From Burkholderia sp. Bp8963 (GTDB taxonomy: Bacteria > Pseudomonadota > Gammaproteobacteria > Burkholderiales > Burkholderiaceae), in assembly GCF_003854275.1 (NCBI RefSeq), contig NZ_QTQP01000006.1, forward strand, positions 1-64,000: a stretch of DNA of 64,000 nt, written 5' to 3'. Positions 1-9,543 of the stretch are shown in pieces. Every line of letters starts with the position of its first letter. The stretch's first letter is position 1. A program made the position numbers and the translations under genes. The notes below the pieces were generated by a model, which did not search any database, was not told the DNA's origin, and was given only the letters and a program-made list of their open reading frames with translations.

Positions 1-153
1 GCGATCGCAGTTCCTGTCGTTCTTTATTCGCCAGCTTCACTGGCGTTGCATGTCGGCCTCGGCTCATCCAGACATGATAACCGAGGCAGTTATTTATTCA
101 ATCTATTTACGGGATGTTGTACTAGTATGCTCGGCGTCACGCATCGCGCGTCC

Positions 154-160
154 AGAGGAA
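154..160 (+). promoter_or_regulatory. Ribosome binding site deciding the TTG start of the LolC-like gene
   Basis: AGAGGAA 6 nt upstream of TTG at 167. It supports the shorter reading over the in-frame ATG at 50, which has no comparable site. Confidence 0.6.
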
Positions 161-166
161 ATCCGG

Positions 167-1420
167 TTGAAACTCCCGTACGAATGGCAGGTCGGCCTGC
201 GCTATACGCGTGCCGGCAAACGCACGACCGGCAACGGCTTCATTTCGTTCATCGCCGCCGTGTCGATGGCGGGCATTGCGCTCGGGGTGGCCGCGCTGAT
301 CATCGTGCTGTCCGTGATGAACGGGTTCAGGAGCGAAGTGCGCGACCGCATGCTGTCAGTGCTCGCGCACGTCGAGATCTTCGCGCCAACCGGAACCATG
401 CCGGACTGGATGCGAACCGCAGACGAATCGCTGCGCAACCCGTCGGTCAAGGCTGCGGCGCCCTACGTCGAGGCCCAGGCGCTGCTCACGCACGCCGGCA
501 AGGTAACGGGGGTCGCATTGCGCGGCATCGATCCGCGGCTCGAGCCCCGCGTGTCGGATATCGCGAAAGACATGAAGAGCGGCCGCCTCGACGCGCTCGT
601 TCCGGGCGAACTCGGGATCGTGCTCGGGTCCGCGCTCGCCGCCAACCTGCAGGTCCAGGTCGGCGACCGGCTGACGTTCTTCGCGCCGGGTGGCTCGTCG
701 CCGATGCGCGAGCTGCTGCCGCAATTCAAGCAATTCACGGTGGTCGGCACGTTCGAATCCGGGCACTACCAGTACGACAGCGCGCTCGCCTTCATCCACA
801 TCGGCGATGCGCAGACGCTGTTCCATTTCGCTACGCCGACCGGCGTGCGGCTGCGCGTCGACGACATGGAGCGCGCGCCGGAGATCGCGCTGCAGTTGTC
901 GCGATCACTGTCCGGCGACCTCTATATCCGCGACTGGACGCGGCAAAACAGGACATGGTTCGTCGCCGAGCAGTTGCAGAAGCGCATGCTGTTCGTGATC
1001 CTGCTGCTGATCATCGCCGTGGCTGCATTCAATCTCGTTTCGTCGCTCGTGATGACGGTCACGCAAAAGCAGGCGGACATCGCGATCCTGCGCACGCTCG
1101 GCGCTCAGCCTGGCTCGATCACGAAGATCTTCATGATCCAGGGCATGACGATCGGCCTCGTCGGCACGATCGCGGGCGTCGCACTCGGCTGCGCGATTTC
1201 GGCGAGCATTCCATGGCTGCTGCCCGCGATCGAGCACACGTTAGGCATCCAGTTCCTGACGCCGTCGGTCTATTTCCTCAGCGAGCTGCCGTCGAAGCTC
1301 GTTGCGAGCGACGTGATCGAAGTCGGTGTGGTTGCATTCCTGATGTCGTCGCTCGCGACACTGTATCCGAGCTGGCGCAGCGCGCGGGTTCGCCCTGCGG
1401 AGGCGCTGCGGTACGAGTGA
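167..1420 (+). CDS. LolC/LolE-family lipoprotein-releasing permease (orphan copy)
   Basis: Inner-membrane permease of the Lol type, which with the ATPase LolD extracts lipoproteins from the inner membrane and hands them to LolA. The 417-residue protein has the family layout: one membrane segment near residues 20-52, a large periplasmic domain, then three C-terminal membrane segments (about 274-300, 320-352, 385-405) and the family-type end RPAEALRYE. I chose the TTG at 167 because AGAGGAA lies 6 nt before it and the first residues (LKLPYEWQVG) match where LolC proteins begin; an upstream ATG at 50 would add 39 residues unlike the family. No lolD is adjacent, and the next gene is a toxin on the other strand, so it may be a second copy beside a core lolCD elsewhere. 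Family is clear; role of this copy is inferred. Confidence 0.85.
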   Translation: MKLPYEWQVGLRYTRAGKRTTGNGFISFIAAVSMAGIALGVAALIIVLSVMNGFRSEVRDRMLSVLAHVEIFAPTGTMPDWMRTADESLRNPSVKAAAPYVEAQALLTHAGKVTGVALRGIDPRLEPRVSDIAKDMKSGRLDALVPGELGIVLGSALAANLQVQVGDRLTFFAPGGSSPMRELLPQFKQFTVVGTFESGHYQYDSALAFIHIGDAQTLFHFATPTGVRLRVDDMERAPEIALQLSRSLSGDLYIRDWTRQNRTWFVAEQLQKRMLFVILLLIIAVAAFNLVSSLVMTVTQKQADIAILRTLGAQPGSITKIFMIQGMTIGLVGTIAGVALGCAISASIPWLLPAIEHTLGIQFLTPSVYFLSELPSKLVASDVIEVGVVAFLMSSLATLYPSWRSARVRPAEALRYE

Positions 1421-1450
1421 GTGCGCGTCGACAAATTCTGCATGCGCGGT

Positions 1451-2392
1451 TCACGCGGTTCGCGTTGCAATCCGCTCCAGAGTTTGTTCAAGCTGCTGGC
1501 GATCAGCCTCGCGCTTGGCCGCGGTCCGCTGGGCCAGGTTATGCAACTTGCGCCGCACACCCGGTAGCTCACTCGCATGTGCAAGCCCGATAAGGCCGAA
1601 GTCCGGCTTCTCGTCCTCCACTGATCGAAGAAACGCCCGCGAAGGTTCGTCCAACCAACCCGCCACTCGTGCCAGCAAACGCTCGCGGCTTTCCAGCAAC
1701 GTTTCGGCGCTGACCGGCTCGGCCGTCATTCCCCTGAAGTGCGCATCGAACGTTGCCGAGAAATCCGCTGGTACTCGAGGCGCCAGCATTTCCCAGGCAG
1801 GCTTGGGGCTGCAGGTCAGATACACGAGAAAAGTCCGCCACAGCACATCGTTCGCCCGCTCATCCTCCAACAGCAGGCCGACATCGAACAGGTCGCGCGG
1901 ATGCTGCCGCGACAACGCGGCGGCGAGCTTGCCGGCATAGAGATCGGCGAAATCCAGCACTTGGGCAGAGGCAAAGCCGAAAGCCTCCTCCACCTTCGGC
2001 CTGACCACCATGGTGCGCACCGGATGCACAGTGCCGCGCATGACCGGCGTCGTCTCGATCTGCACGCGCGCTCGGCCGCGACTGGCCACCAACCGCGTTG
2101 CCGATCCGGTGCCCTCTCCCGCCGACGATTGCACTTGAAGTTGCAGCGGCCGGACGCGTAGCGCATTGGCCAATTGCTCCAGCGCCGCCGCGATCAACGC
2201 GGCATCTTCGGCGAAGTCGTGCACCGGCAGCCACGCCAGATCAATGTCTACCGACAGTCGTGGAAGATCGTGCTCGAACAGGTTGATCGCCGTCCCGCCT
2301 TTAAGCGCGAAGCGCGGCTCCTGCGCCAGCACTGACAGGATCTCGACCAGCAGTTGCACCCGGTCGGTGTAGCGCTTATCCCAGGTGCTCAT
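1451..2392 (-). CDS. abiEii: AbiEii-type nucleotidyltransferase toxin (type IV toxin-antitoxin)
   Basis: Toxin half of an AbiE system, a type IV toxin-antitoxin that can also act in phage abortive infection. AbiEii/DUF1814 proteins carry a DNA polymerase beta-like nucleotidyltransferase fold. The signature motifs are present in 313 residues: KGGTA at 31-35, SVDID at 47-51 (the two metal-binding aspartates), GK at 154-155 and HPRDLFD at 164-170. The start ATG at 2392 is chosen because MSTWDKRY fits the family N-terminus and overlaps the antitoxin's end by 17 nt, indicating translational coupling. The 3' end lies only 30 bp from the stop of the convergent LolC-like gene. Base composition is less GC-rich than the core genes, consistent with acquisition. 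Nucleotide substrate and target are unknown. Confidence 0.85.
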   Translation of the reverse strand: MSTWDKRYTDRVQLLVEILSVLAQEPRFALKGGTAINLFEHDLPRLSVDIDLAWLPVHDFAEDAALIAAALEQLANALRVRPLQLQVQSSAGEGTGSATRLVASRGRARVQIETTPVMRGTVHPVRTMVVRPKVEEAFGFASAQVLDFADLYAGKLAAALSRQHPRDLFDVGLLLEDERANDVLWRTFLVYLTCSPKPAWEMLAPRVPADFSATFDAHFRGMTAEPVSAETLLESRERLLARVAGWLDEPSRAFLRSVEDEKPDFGLIGLAHASELPGVRRKLHNLAQRTAAKREADRQQLEQTLERIATRTA

Positions 2393-3197
2393 CCAGGTCT
2401 CCAGGCAATGTGATCTGATAGGTCGGATGCAAGCGCCCGCCAGGGACCAGCGCACGCTTGCCCCGGCCCAGATCAACACCATCAAGGGGTACGTGCGGCA
2501 GCCACGCATGCCGATGGCGTTCGGACAGTGCCAGGAACAGCCGCTTTGCCTTGATGCTGCGGCAATGGCGCATCAGCATACCGACCCGCTGCGGTCGCAG
2601 CATGGTCATGGCCTGCATCAAGGCATCCGCCTCGTAAACCAAGGCTGCATCCGATATGTCGTCGCACAACTCCAGCATGGCCCGCTCGGGCGTCGAACAA
2701 GCCAGGGCGCCCGTGCTCGGACTGGCCTCGTGCCATGTCAACCCCCGGTCGAGCAGTACCTTCTCGGACATGTCGTGCGTGAACTGCAGCACGGGCCAAT
2801 CGAATGGCCCCTTGCCATGAAACTCGAAGCACTCCTCCAACGGCAGTTTGCCCACCCATCCCGGCAGCCGGTTCGGCCCATAGAGCGTGATCGTACCGGC
2901 TTCGCCGAGGCGCAGGTAATGCTCGTGGCCTTGCATGGCCAGCGCAAAGCGCCCGCCGACATGCAGCGACAAACCCTCGTCGAATTGAAGGCTACGGACC
3001 ACACCGTCCCATTGCAGGCGCCCGCCCTTCCTCATGTAGACGCCGCGCGCCGGCGAGACCAGCCAGCCGCTGGCCACGTAGCGTGCGACGAGGCTACTGG
3101 CGTAGCCATGTGCTCGCAGCCAGCGACTGGAAATCAGGGTGGCATCGCTGAGTTCTGACAGCAGATGGTTTAGCTTTCGATGATTTTGATCACTCAT
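2376..3197 (-). CDS. abiEi: AbiEi-family antitoxin / transcriptional repressor
   Basis: Antitoxin half of the AbiE pair. Family members have an N-terminal winged helix that represses the operon and a C-terminal domain needed to neutralise AbiEii. In this 273-residue protein, residues about 12-60 look like the winged helix and end in RGVYMRKGG, followed by the larger C-terminal domain with the segment CSTPERAMLELCDD. ATG at 3197 (MSDQNHRKLN) is preferred over an ATG 36 nt upstream because it gives the family N-terminus and sits where a leaderless transcript from the predicted promoter would begin. Its end overlaps abiEii. Palindromes at 3191-3201 and 3265-3277 are candidate autoregulatory operators. 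Confidence 0.82.
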   Translation of the reverse strand: MSDQNHRKLNHLLSELSDATLISSRWLRAHGYASSLVARYVASGWLVSPARGVYMRKGGRLQWDGVVRSLQFDEGLSLHVGGRFALAMQGHEHYLRLGEAGTITLYGPNRLPGWVGKLPLEECFEFHGKGPFDWPVLQFTHDMSEKVLLDRGLTWHEASPSTGALACSTPERAMLELCDDISDAALVYEADALMQAMTMLRPQRVGMLMRHCRSIKAKRLFLALSERHRHAWLPHVPLDGVDLGRGKRALVPGGRLHPTYQITLPGDLDEHLG

Positions 3198-3201
3198 AGT
3201 G
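3191..3201. promoter_or_regulatory. Candidate AbiEi operator, start-proximal (CACT-N3-AGTG)
   Basis: Palindrome CACT-CAT-AGTG whose central three bases are the start codon of abiEi on the minus strand. It shares its half-site with the palindrome at 3265-3277. AbiEi proteins are known to bind two repeats in their own promoter; assignment here is inference. Confidence 0.4.
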
Positions 3202-3204
3202 CTC

Positions 3205-3233
3205 AAAATACACCTTTGACAAACTCTAGCCAA
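3205..3233 (-). promoter_or_regulatory. Predicted sigma-70 promoter of the abiEi-abiEii operon
   Basis: Read on the minus strand: -35 TTGGCT (3233-3228), 17-nt spacer, -10 TATTTT (3210-3205). The expected start point falls at about 3198, one base from the abiEi ATG (3197), and no Shine-Dalgarno sequence precedes that ATG, so the mRNA may be leaderless. Confidence 0.5.
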
Positions 3234-3264
3234 CTGCTGCTGGTTTAAAAAATTTAGAAATCAG

Positions 3265-3277
3265 TCACTATAAGTGA
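3265..3277. promoter_or_regulatory. Candidate AbiEi operator, distal (TCACT-N3-AGTGA)
   Basis: Perfect 5-bp inverted repeat TCACT-ATA-AGTGA, centred 75 bp from the start-proximal palindrome. The predicted -35 and -10 elements lie between the two. Confidence 0.4.
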
Positions 3278-3405
3278 GTTCTGAACGGCAACGACGAACC
3301 GCGTCCGGGCGACGACAGGCAGGCATCCAGCCCGCGTCAGAACCATAGGACCTCCCGCCCTTACGAAGCCGTGGGTATAGCCGATTTTCTACCGCCAGCA
3401 CCGCC

Positions 3406-3463
3406 GACGGTATCAAGCGAGCCTCCACGCATGCTGCCCGCCTATACCGTCAGAAATACCGTC
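3406..3463. repeat. Three ATACCGTC repeats (two direct, one inverted), integrase-arm-like
   Basis: GACGGTAT at 3406-3413 is the reverse complement of ATACCGTC at 3444-3451 and 3456-3463. The two direct copies are spaced 12 bp apart. They lie about 160-220 bp from the guaA 3' end. The pattern suits tyrosine-recombinase arm sites; no recombinase gene remains in the window. Confidence 0.35.
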
Positions 3464-3622
3464 AAATTGCGGCTGTCCGGTGTCGCAGCAGGTCCGGATG
3501 CACTTTTAGAATTCTCATATTTCTCAAGGGCTTCCGAACCCGCACCGGCGAATTTTGAATTGGGCATGCGCCATCTGCGACACACCCCAACGCGTTGATT
3601 TCAATGGGAATTCACAAACCCC

Positions 3623-5242
3623 TCACTCCCACTCGATCGTCGCCGGCGGCTTCCCGGAAATGTCGTACACGACCCGGTTGATCCCGCGCACCTCGTTGAT
3701 GATCCGGTTCGACGCGCGGCCGAGCAGCGCGTACGGCAGATGCGCCCAGTGTGCGGTCATGAAGTCGGTCGTCTGCACCGCGCGCAGCGACGTCACGTAG
3801 TCGTACGTGCGGCCGTCGCCCATCACGCCGACCGACTTCACCGGCAGGAACACCGCGAACGCCTGGCTCGTGAGGTCGTACCAGCTCTTGCCGACGTCGG
3901 CTTCGCCGCACAGGCCGGCCGCCGCATCCTGCGCGGTCGCGACCGTGTTGCGCAGCTCCTCGATGAAGATCGCGTCCGCGCGGCGCAGCAGGTCCGCGTA
4001 CTCGCGCTTCACTTCGCCGAGGATCCGCACGCCGAGGCCCGGGCCCGGGAACGGATGGCGGTACACCATTTCCGGCGGCAGGCCGAGCGCGACGCCCAGT
4101 TCGCGCACTTCGTCCTTGAACAGGTCGCGCAGCGGCTCGAGCAGCTTCAGGCCGAGCGTTTCAGGCAGCCCGCCGACGTTGTGGTGGCTCTTGATCGTCG
4201 TCGCCTTCTTCGTCTTCGTGCCGCCCGATTCGACCACGTCCGGATAGATCGTGCCCTGCGCGAGCCACTTCGCCTTCGACAGCTTCTGCGCCTCGGCCTG
4301 GAACACCTCGACGAACTCGCGGCCGATGATCTTGCGCTTCTGCTCCGGATCCGTCACGCCGGCCAGGTGGCCGAGGAACTGCTCCGACGCGTCGACGTGA
4401 ACGACCTTCGCATGCAGGCGGCCCTCGAACATGTCGAGCACCATCTGGCCTTCGTTCAGGCGCAGCAGGCCGTGGTCGACGAACACGCAGGTGAGCTGGT
4501 CGCCGATCGCGCGATGGATCAGCGCGGCCGCGACGCTCGAATCGACGCCGCCCGACAGGCCGAGGATCACTTCCTCGTCGCCCACCTGTTCACGGATGCG
4601 CACAACAGCTTCCTCGATGTGGTCGCGCATGACCCAGTCCGGCTTCGCGCCGGCGATCTCGAGCACGAAACGCTCGAGCATCTGGCGGCCCTTCACGGTG
4701 TGCGTGACTTCCGGGTGGAACTGCACCGCGTAGTAGCCGCGCGCCTCGTCGGCCATGCCGGCGATCGGGCAGCTCGGGGTCGACGCCATCAGCTTGAAGC
4801 CCGGCGGCAGCTCGGCGACCTTGTCGCCGTGGCTCATCCAGACCTTCAGCATCCCGTGGCCTTCGGCCGTCGTGAAATCATCGATGCCGTTCAGGAGTCG
4901 CGTGTGGCCTTGCGCACGCACTTCCGCGTAGCCGAACTCGCGATGATCGCTCCACTCGACCTTGCCGCCGAGCTGCACGGCCATCGTCTGCATGCCATAG
5001 CAGATGCCGAGCACCGGCACGCCGAGATCCCACACCGCCTGCGGCGCGCGCAGCTGATGGTCTTCGTACGTGCTCGCGTGGCTGCCCGACAGGATCACCG
5101 CCTTCGGCGCGAACTCGCGCACGAATTCGTCGGACACATCGTTCGGGTGGATCTCGCAGTAGACGTGCGCTTCGCGGACGCGCCGCGCGATCAGTTGGGT
5201 GACTTGCGAACCGAAGTCGAGAATCAGGATTTTGTCGTGCAT
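3623..5242 (-). CDS. guaA: GMP synthase (glutamine-hydrolysing)
   Basis: Cytoplasmic enzyme converting XMP to GMP with ATP and glutamine, the last step of GMP synthesis. At 539 residues it has the usual length. The N-terminal class I amidotransferase carries the nucleophile Cys81 in GICYGMQ and the His/Glu pair in VQFHPEV; the synthetase domain carries the PP-loop SGGVDS; the C-terminal dimerisation domain ends in ATIEWE. The ATG at 5242 ([13 protein letters not shown]) is the family start. guaB lies upstream in the same direction with a membrane-protein gene between them. A terminator-like hairpin at 5280-5307 sits in its leader. Its 3' end abuts accessory DNA. Confidence 0.98.
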   Translation of the reverse strand: MHDKILILDFGSQVTQLIARRVREAHVYCEIHPNDVSDEFVREFAPKAVILSGSHASTYEDHQLRAPQAVWDLGVPVLGICYGMQTMAVQLGGKVEWSDHREFGYAEVRAQGHTRLLNGIDDFTTAEGHGMLKVWMSHGDKVAELPPGFKLMASTPSCPIAGMADEARGYYAVQFHPEVTHTVKGRQMLERFVLEIAGAKPDWVMRDHIEEAVVRIREQVGDEEVILGLSGGVDSSVAAALIHRAIGDQLTCVFVDHGLLRLNEGQMVLDMFEGRLHAKVVHVDASEQFLGHLAGVTDPEQKRKIIGREFVEVFQAEAQKLSKAKWLAQGTIYPDVVESGGTKTKKATTIKSHHNVGGLPETLGLKLLEPLRDLFKDEVRELGVALGLPPEMVYRHPFPGPGLGVRILGEVKREYADLLRRADAIFIEELRNTVATAQDAAAGLCGEADVGKSWYDLTSQAFAVFLPVKSVGVMGDGRTYDYVTSLRAVQTTDFMTAHWAHLPYALLGRASNRIINEVRGINRVVYDISGKPPATIEWE

Positions 5243-5279
5243 GGCTGCGGACGGGATGAAGAACAAACGAATAAGAAAA

Positions 5280-5307
5280 GCAGCGCATCATTTGCATCAT
5301 GCGCTGC
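5280..5307 (-). terminator. Terminator-like hairpin in the guaA leader
   Basis: Perfect 9-bp stem, GCAGCGCAT paired with ATGCGCTGC, loop of 10 nt, followed on the minus strand by CTTTTCTTATT. It ends 37 nt before the guaA ATG, leaving too little room for a separate promoter downstream, so it may act as an attenuator as well as ending guaB transcripts. Confidence 0.5.
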
Positions 5308-5361
5308 GTCAATAGCATGGACGGCGGCGTCGGGCGGCGATGACGCGCGACGCACGGCCGG

Positions 5362-5997
5362 TCAATCCTGCATCGGCGGACGCTCGTCGAGCGCGACAGC
5401 GTCCGACGGTTTGCCGCCTGCGGCAGACGGGCCGGCCGGCGTGGACGGTGCCGCACCAGGCGTTGTCGCGGGCGTCACGGGTGCTGCGCCGCGGCCGACG
5501 ACCGGCTCGATCCGCCGCGACGGACCCGCTGCCGGCTCGGCCGGCCGCTTCGCCGCGCCCGTATCGGGCGCCTGCGCCGCCTGCACCGCCTGTACCTTCG
5601 CGCGCTGCCGCACGGCCGCGGCCAGACGCACGCCGCCGAGGCCGAGCACGACCAGCACCACGCCGGCCACCCCCGACAGCAGTTGGCCGGCTGCCGCGAG
5701 CGCCGGACCGCGCGAGCCGATCGCCCAGACGATCGTCAGCGCGCCGATCAGCCAGTTCACATGGCCGACCACGCGGGCGACCGGGGCCGTCATTTCACCG
5801 TTGACCGCTGCGTGCAGCGCGAGCCACCCGAGGCCGAGCAGCGCGACGCCGAACGCCTGGCCAAGCATCGCCGGCTCGACGTTCGCAAGCTGCAACGCGT
5901 TGAACAGCGCGTGCCACGGCGTCAGTACGAACAGCACGCCGAACGCCAGCAGCAGCACGGCATCGACAACCAGCACGGCTCGCAGCAGCGGTTTCAT
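5362..5997 (-). CDS. Hypothetical four-helix membrane protein between guaB and guaA
   Basis: Not recognised beyond being an integral membrane protein of 211 residues. Residues 1-125 hold about four hydrophobic segments (starting RAVLVVDAVLLLAFGVLF, then LGQAFGVALLGLGWLAL, WLIGALTIVWAI and LLSGVAGVVLVVLGLGG). The remaining 85 residues are a low-complexity Ala/Pro/Arg tail, probably cytoplasmic. No catalytic motif is visible. It begins 6 bp after the guaB stop, so it is almost surely co-transcribed with guaB, and guaA follows after 119 bp containing a hairpin. A link to purine metabolism is suggested only by position. Confidence 0.75.
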   Translation of the reverse strand: MKPLLRAVLVVDAVLLLAFGVLFVLTPWHALFNALQLANVEPAMLGQAFGVALLGLGWLALHAAVNGEMTAPVARVVGHVNWLIGALTIVWAIGSRGPALAAAGQLLSGVAGVVLVVLGLGGVRLAAAVRQRAKVQAVQAAQAPDTGAAKRPAEPAAGPSRRIEPVVGRGAAPVTPATTPGAAPSTPAGPSAAGGKPSDAVALDERPPMQD

Positions 5998-6003
5998 CGG
6001 CGA

Positions 6004-7521
<1,518 letters not shown>

Positions 7522-7754
7522 CACGAACAAAGGCTTAGCCGTTTCCGGGTGGCCGAAGCCCCGAATCGTTCGGATCGCCTTTCGGGTCGTTTTCGATCCG
7601 GTTTCGTTTTGGTCTGCCGCATGTCCGTTCGCACTGGTCGGCACCGCTCGGCCCGGCTCGGTTCCACACGTGCGGCCGCCGGCGCGCCCCCCCGGAGCCG
7701 CACGCGCACCCCGAAACGGGCGCTCGCCGCATGGGCTGGCATGGACACGCGCGG

Positions 7755-8672
7755 TCACGCGAGCCCGGCCGCGCGCGCAATCAGCCACAAGCCCGCGACG
7801 ACAGCGACGCGCCCGACGATGCGTGCCGCGCGCGCGCCGTCTGGCGCGATGCGTTCGGCGGCGATCGCAACCGCCACCACGGCCATCACGCGCAGATCCA
7901 TGACGCCGGTCGCGAACGCGATCGCCATCAGATTCGCGCAGCACGCGCCGCAATGGAGGCCGACGCGCAGACCGTGCCGCCATGCGGTGCCGGTGCAAGC
8001 TCGCAGCGACGCGGCGTGCGTCGCCTCACCGCGGCAGCAGGCCAGCCGACGCGCCTTCCATTCGGTGAACTGGAGCGCGCCAGCAAGCAGCACCACGGCC
8101 CCGGCCAGCACGGGAAAGGTTCGCGCCAGGCCGGGCAGGCGCACCGCAAGGCCGGCCAGCAACGCACCGGCCGGAAAGACGGCCAGGCCGAATGCGCCCC
8201 ACACCGAAAAATACCCGGCACCCACGAGCGCGGTCAGTCGCCCGCGGCGTGCGGCACCGGTCACGCTCGCCACGCCGACCGCCTCCCGGTAACGCCACAG
8301 CGTCGGCGCGAGCGACGGCAGCATCATCGCCACCGTCATCGCGCCCCACATGCCGAGAAACGCCGCAGCGGCGCCGGGCCACGTTTGCCCGCATAGCCGA
8401 CCCCATGCAGTCGACAGCATCCAGCCGCCCGCCATCGGCACGCCGCCCATCGACGCCATCGACGCGCTCTGCACGATCGTCCCCGCCACGCCGGCAGCGA
8501 ACAGCACGGCCAGCACGCCGGCGAACGCATGCCGGGAAGCACGACCGTCCGCGCTGCGTGGCGGCCCGCCCGCCGCCTCCCGCGGCACGCACGCGTCGCC
8601 CCCGAAGTCGCCCCCGAAGTCAGCCCCGAAGTCGCCCCCGATTCGCGGCTCAACGCCGGTCGTATTCGTCAT
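7755..8672 (-). CDS. DUF2182 predicted metal-binding integral membrane protein
   Basis: Inner-membrane protein of the DUF2182 family, function unestablished and called metal-binding from its conserved Cys/His. Of 305 residues, about the first 45 are a polar N-terminus containing in-frame repeats (FGAD/FGGD). Family hallmarks follow: the membrane segment with [20 protein letters not shown], the segment [10 protein letters not shown], and [16 protein letters not shown] with clustered Cys. The start ATG at 8672 overlaps the stop of the DUF899 gene by 23 nt, so the two are translationally coupled. Downstream is the guaB promoter region. The GGD-type repeat is encoded by a 12-bp tandem repeat and may vary between strains. 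Confidence 0.75.
   Translation of the reverse strand: MTNTTGVEPRIGGDFGADFGGDFGGDACVPREAAGGPPRSADGRASRHAFAGVLAVLFAAGVAGTIVQSASMASMGGVPMAGGWMLSTAWGRLCGQTWPGAAAAFLGMWGAMTVAMMLPSLAPTLWRYREAVGVASVTGAARRGRLTALVGAGYFSVWGAFGLAVFPAGALLAGLAVRLPGLARTFPVLAGAVVLLAGALQFTEWKARRLACCRGEATHAASLRACTGTAWRHGLRVGLHCGACCANLMAIAFATGVMDLRVMAVVAVAIAAERIAPDGARAARIVGRVAVVAGLWLIARAAGLA
8597..8644. repeat. 12-bp tandem repeat (4 units) within the DUF2182 gene
   Basis: Four head-to-tail units of CGCCCCCGAAGT, the last two imperfect, encoding (I/F)-G-(G/A)-D on the minus strand. Unit length is a multiple of three, so copy change alters length without frameshift. Confidence 0.7.
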
Positions 8673-9414
8673 GACGGCGCCACCAGACGCCCTGCTCGTT
8701 GCGCCCCTTCGGCGCGCGATCGAGCCACTGGTACATGCCCCACAGGCCGTCCAGCCCGCGCGCATAGGTCGAATAGGTGTGATAGACCACGCCATTCTCG
8801 AGCACGAACGTGCTCATCCCGGGCCGATCGCGTGAAAACGTGGCCGCGTCGGTGCCACAGGTGGCCGCGAACCGGGCAACGGGGTCCGGCGGCGGCGTCA
8901 GGTCCATCGCATGACCGGCGCGCTGGTAGTTGTATTCGACGTCGCCGGCGCGCTGCTGGGCCTCGGTGAACGACACGTTGAAGTCGAAGTTGAAATCGCT
9001 GTCGACCGAGGATGCCCACGGGAACGTCCAGCCCATCCGCTGCTTGTACGCCTGCAGTTTCGCGAGCGGCGCCCGCGACACGGCCATCAGCGTGACGTCG
9101 TGGTTCGCCAGATGGACGGCGAAGCCGTTGAAGCCGTCCGCGATCGACGAGCACGACGGGCAGCCGGCCTTGTAGTCGGGCCCGAACATGAAATGGTAGA
9201 CGATCAGTTGCGAACGGCCGCCGAACAGGTCCGCGAGCGTCGCCGCCCCGGCGTCGGTGTCGAACCGGTATGTCTTGTCGATTCGCACCCACGGCAGCGC
9301 CTGACGCTGCCGCGCAAGCGCGTCGCTCTGATGGGTCAGCGCCTTCTCCGCGTCGAGCAGCGCGAGGCGCGCCGCCAGCCATTCCTCGCGAGTGCCGGTG
9401 AGATGTGTCGTCAT
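8650..9414 (-). CDS. DUF899 family thioredoxin-fold protein
   Basis: 254-residue cytoplasmic protein of the DUF899 (AhpC/thioredoxin-like) family. It shows the family stretch LIVYHFMFGPD followed by C85-P-S-C88 in a CxxC arrangement, suggesting redox activity. The later segments SSVDSDFNFDF, DRPGMSTFVLENG and YHTYSTYARGLDGLWG are also family-typical. The ATG at 9414 is preceded by a strong AAGGAGGAA site (9421-9429), so translation should be efficient. It is the first gene of a two-gene unit with DUF2182 and is divergent from a winged-helix regulator across 129 bp that holds a palindrome. The biological substrate is unknown. Confidence 0.82.
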   Translation of the reverse strand: MTTHLTGTREEWLAARLALLDAEKALTHQSDALARQRQALPWVRIDKTYRFDTDAGAATLADLFGGRSQLIVYHFMFGPDYKAGCPSCSSIADGFNGFAVHLANHDVTLMAVSRAPLAKLQAYKQRMGWTFPWASSVDSDFNFDFNVSFTEAQQRAGDVEYNYQRAGHAMDLTPPPDPVARFAATCGTDAATFSRDRPGMSTFVLENGVVYHTYSTYARGLDGLWGMYQWLDRAPKGRNEQGVWWRRHDEYDRR

Positions 9415-9457
9415 CGCTCGTTCCTCCTTTCGGTATCCTGCGTTGCACGTTCCGGCA

Positions 9458-9474
9458 CCGGCACGACGTGCCGG
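9458..9474. promoter_or_regulatory. Palindrome in the DUF899/regulator divergent promoter region
   Basis: CCGGCAC-GAC-GTGCCGG, 7-bp perfect arms. Its right arm starts the 10-mer GTGCCGGGCG, which recurs at 9498-9507, 30 bp away. Candidate operator for the divergent regulator; inference only. Confidence 0.35.
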
Positions 9475-9543
9475 GCGGGAGTCGTGGTGCTAGATTAGTG
9501 CCGGGCGCCGAACGGGGGGAGTGACAAGTGTGTCGGGATTCGG

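Larger units (their letters stand above)
3198..3622. other. 425-bp intergenic region: abiE promoter and probable island junction at guaA
   Basis: No convincing gene. The right half has the abiE promoter and palindromes with an AT-rich tract around 3241-3260. Further on are two direct copies of ATACCGTC (3444-3451, 3456-3463) and one inverted copy (3406-3413), resembling integrase arm-type sites. The region then runs straight into the guaA stop codon with no terminator hairpin for guaA. Composition is clearly lower in GC than the core genes. The 3' end of guaA is a known target of island integrases, so this looks like the relic end of an inserted element whose integrase gene is absent. Confidence 0.5.

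Noticed and set aside
29-45. Small hairpin CGCCAG-CTTCA-CTGGCG upstream of the LolC-like gene
   Set aside because: Six-base stem, no T-run in either direction; could be chance.
46-1593. Overlapping plus-strand frame at the window start
   Set aside because: Shifted frame of the LolC-like gene, rich in Arg/Ala/His as expected of a shadow frame.
3371-3598. Open frame of 75 codons in the gap between abiEi and guaA
   Set aside because: It overlaps the repeats, lacks a ribosome site and has no recognisable similarity; more likely non-coding junction DNA.
5243-5300. Possible upstream peptide in the guaA leader
   Set aside because: The frame has start codons but continues far into guaA without a stop, so no defined leader peptide.
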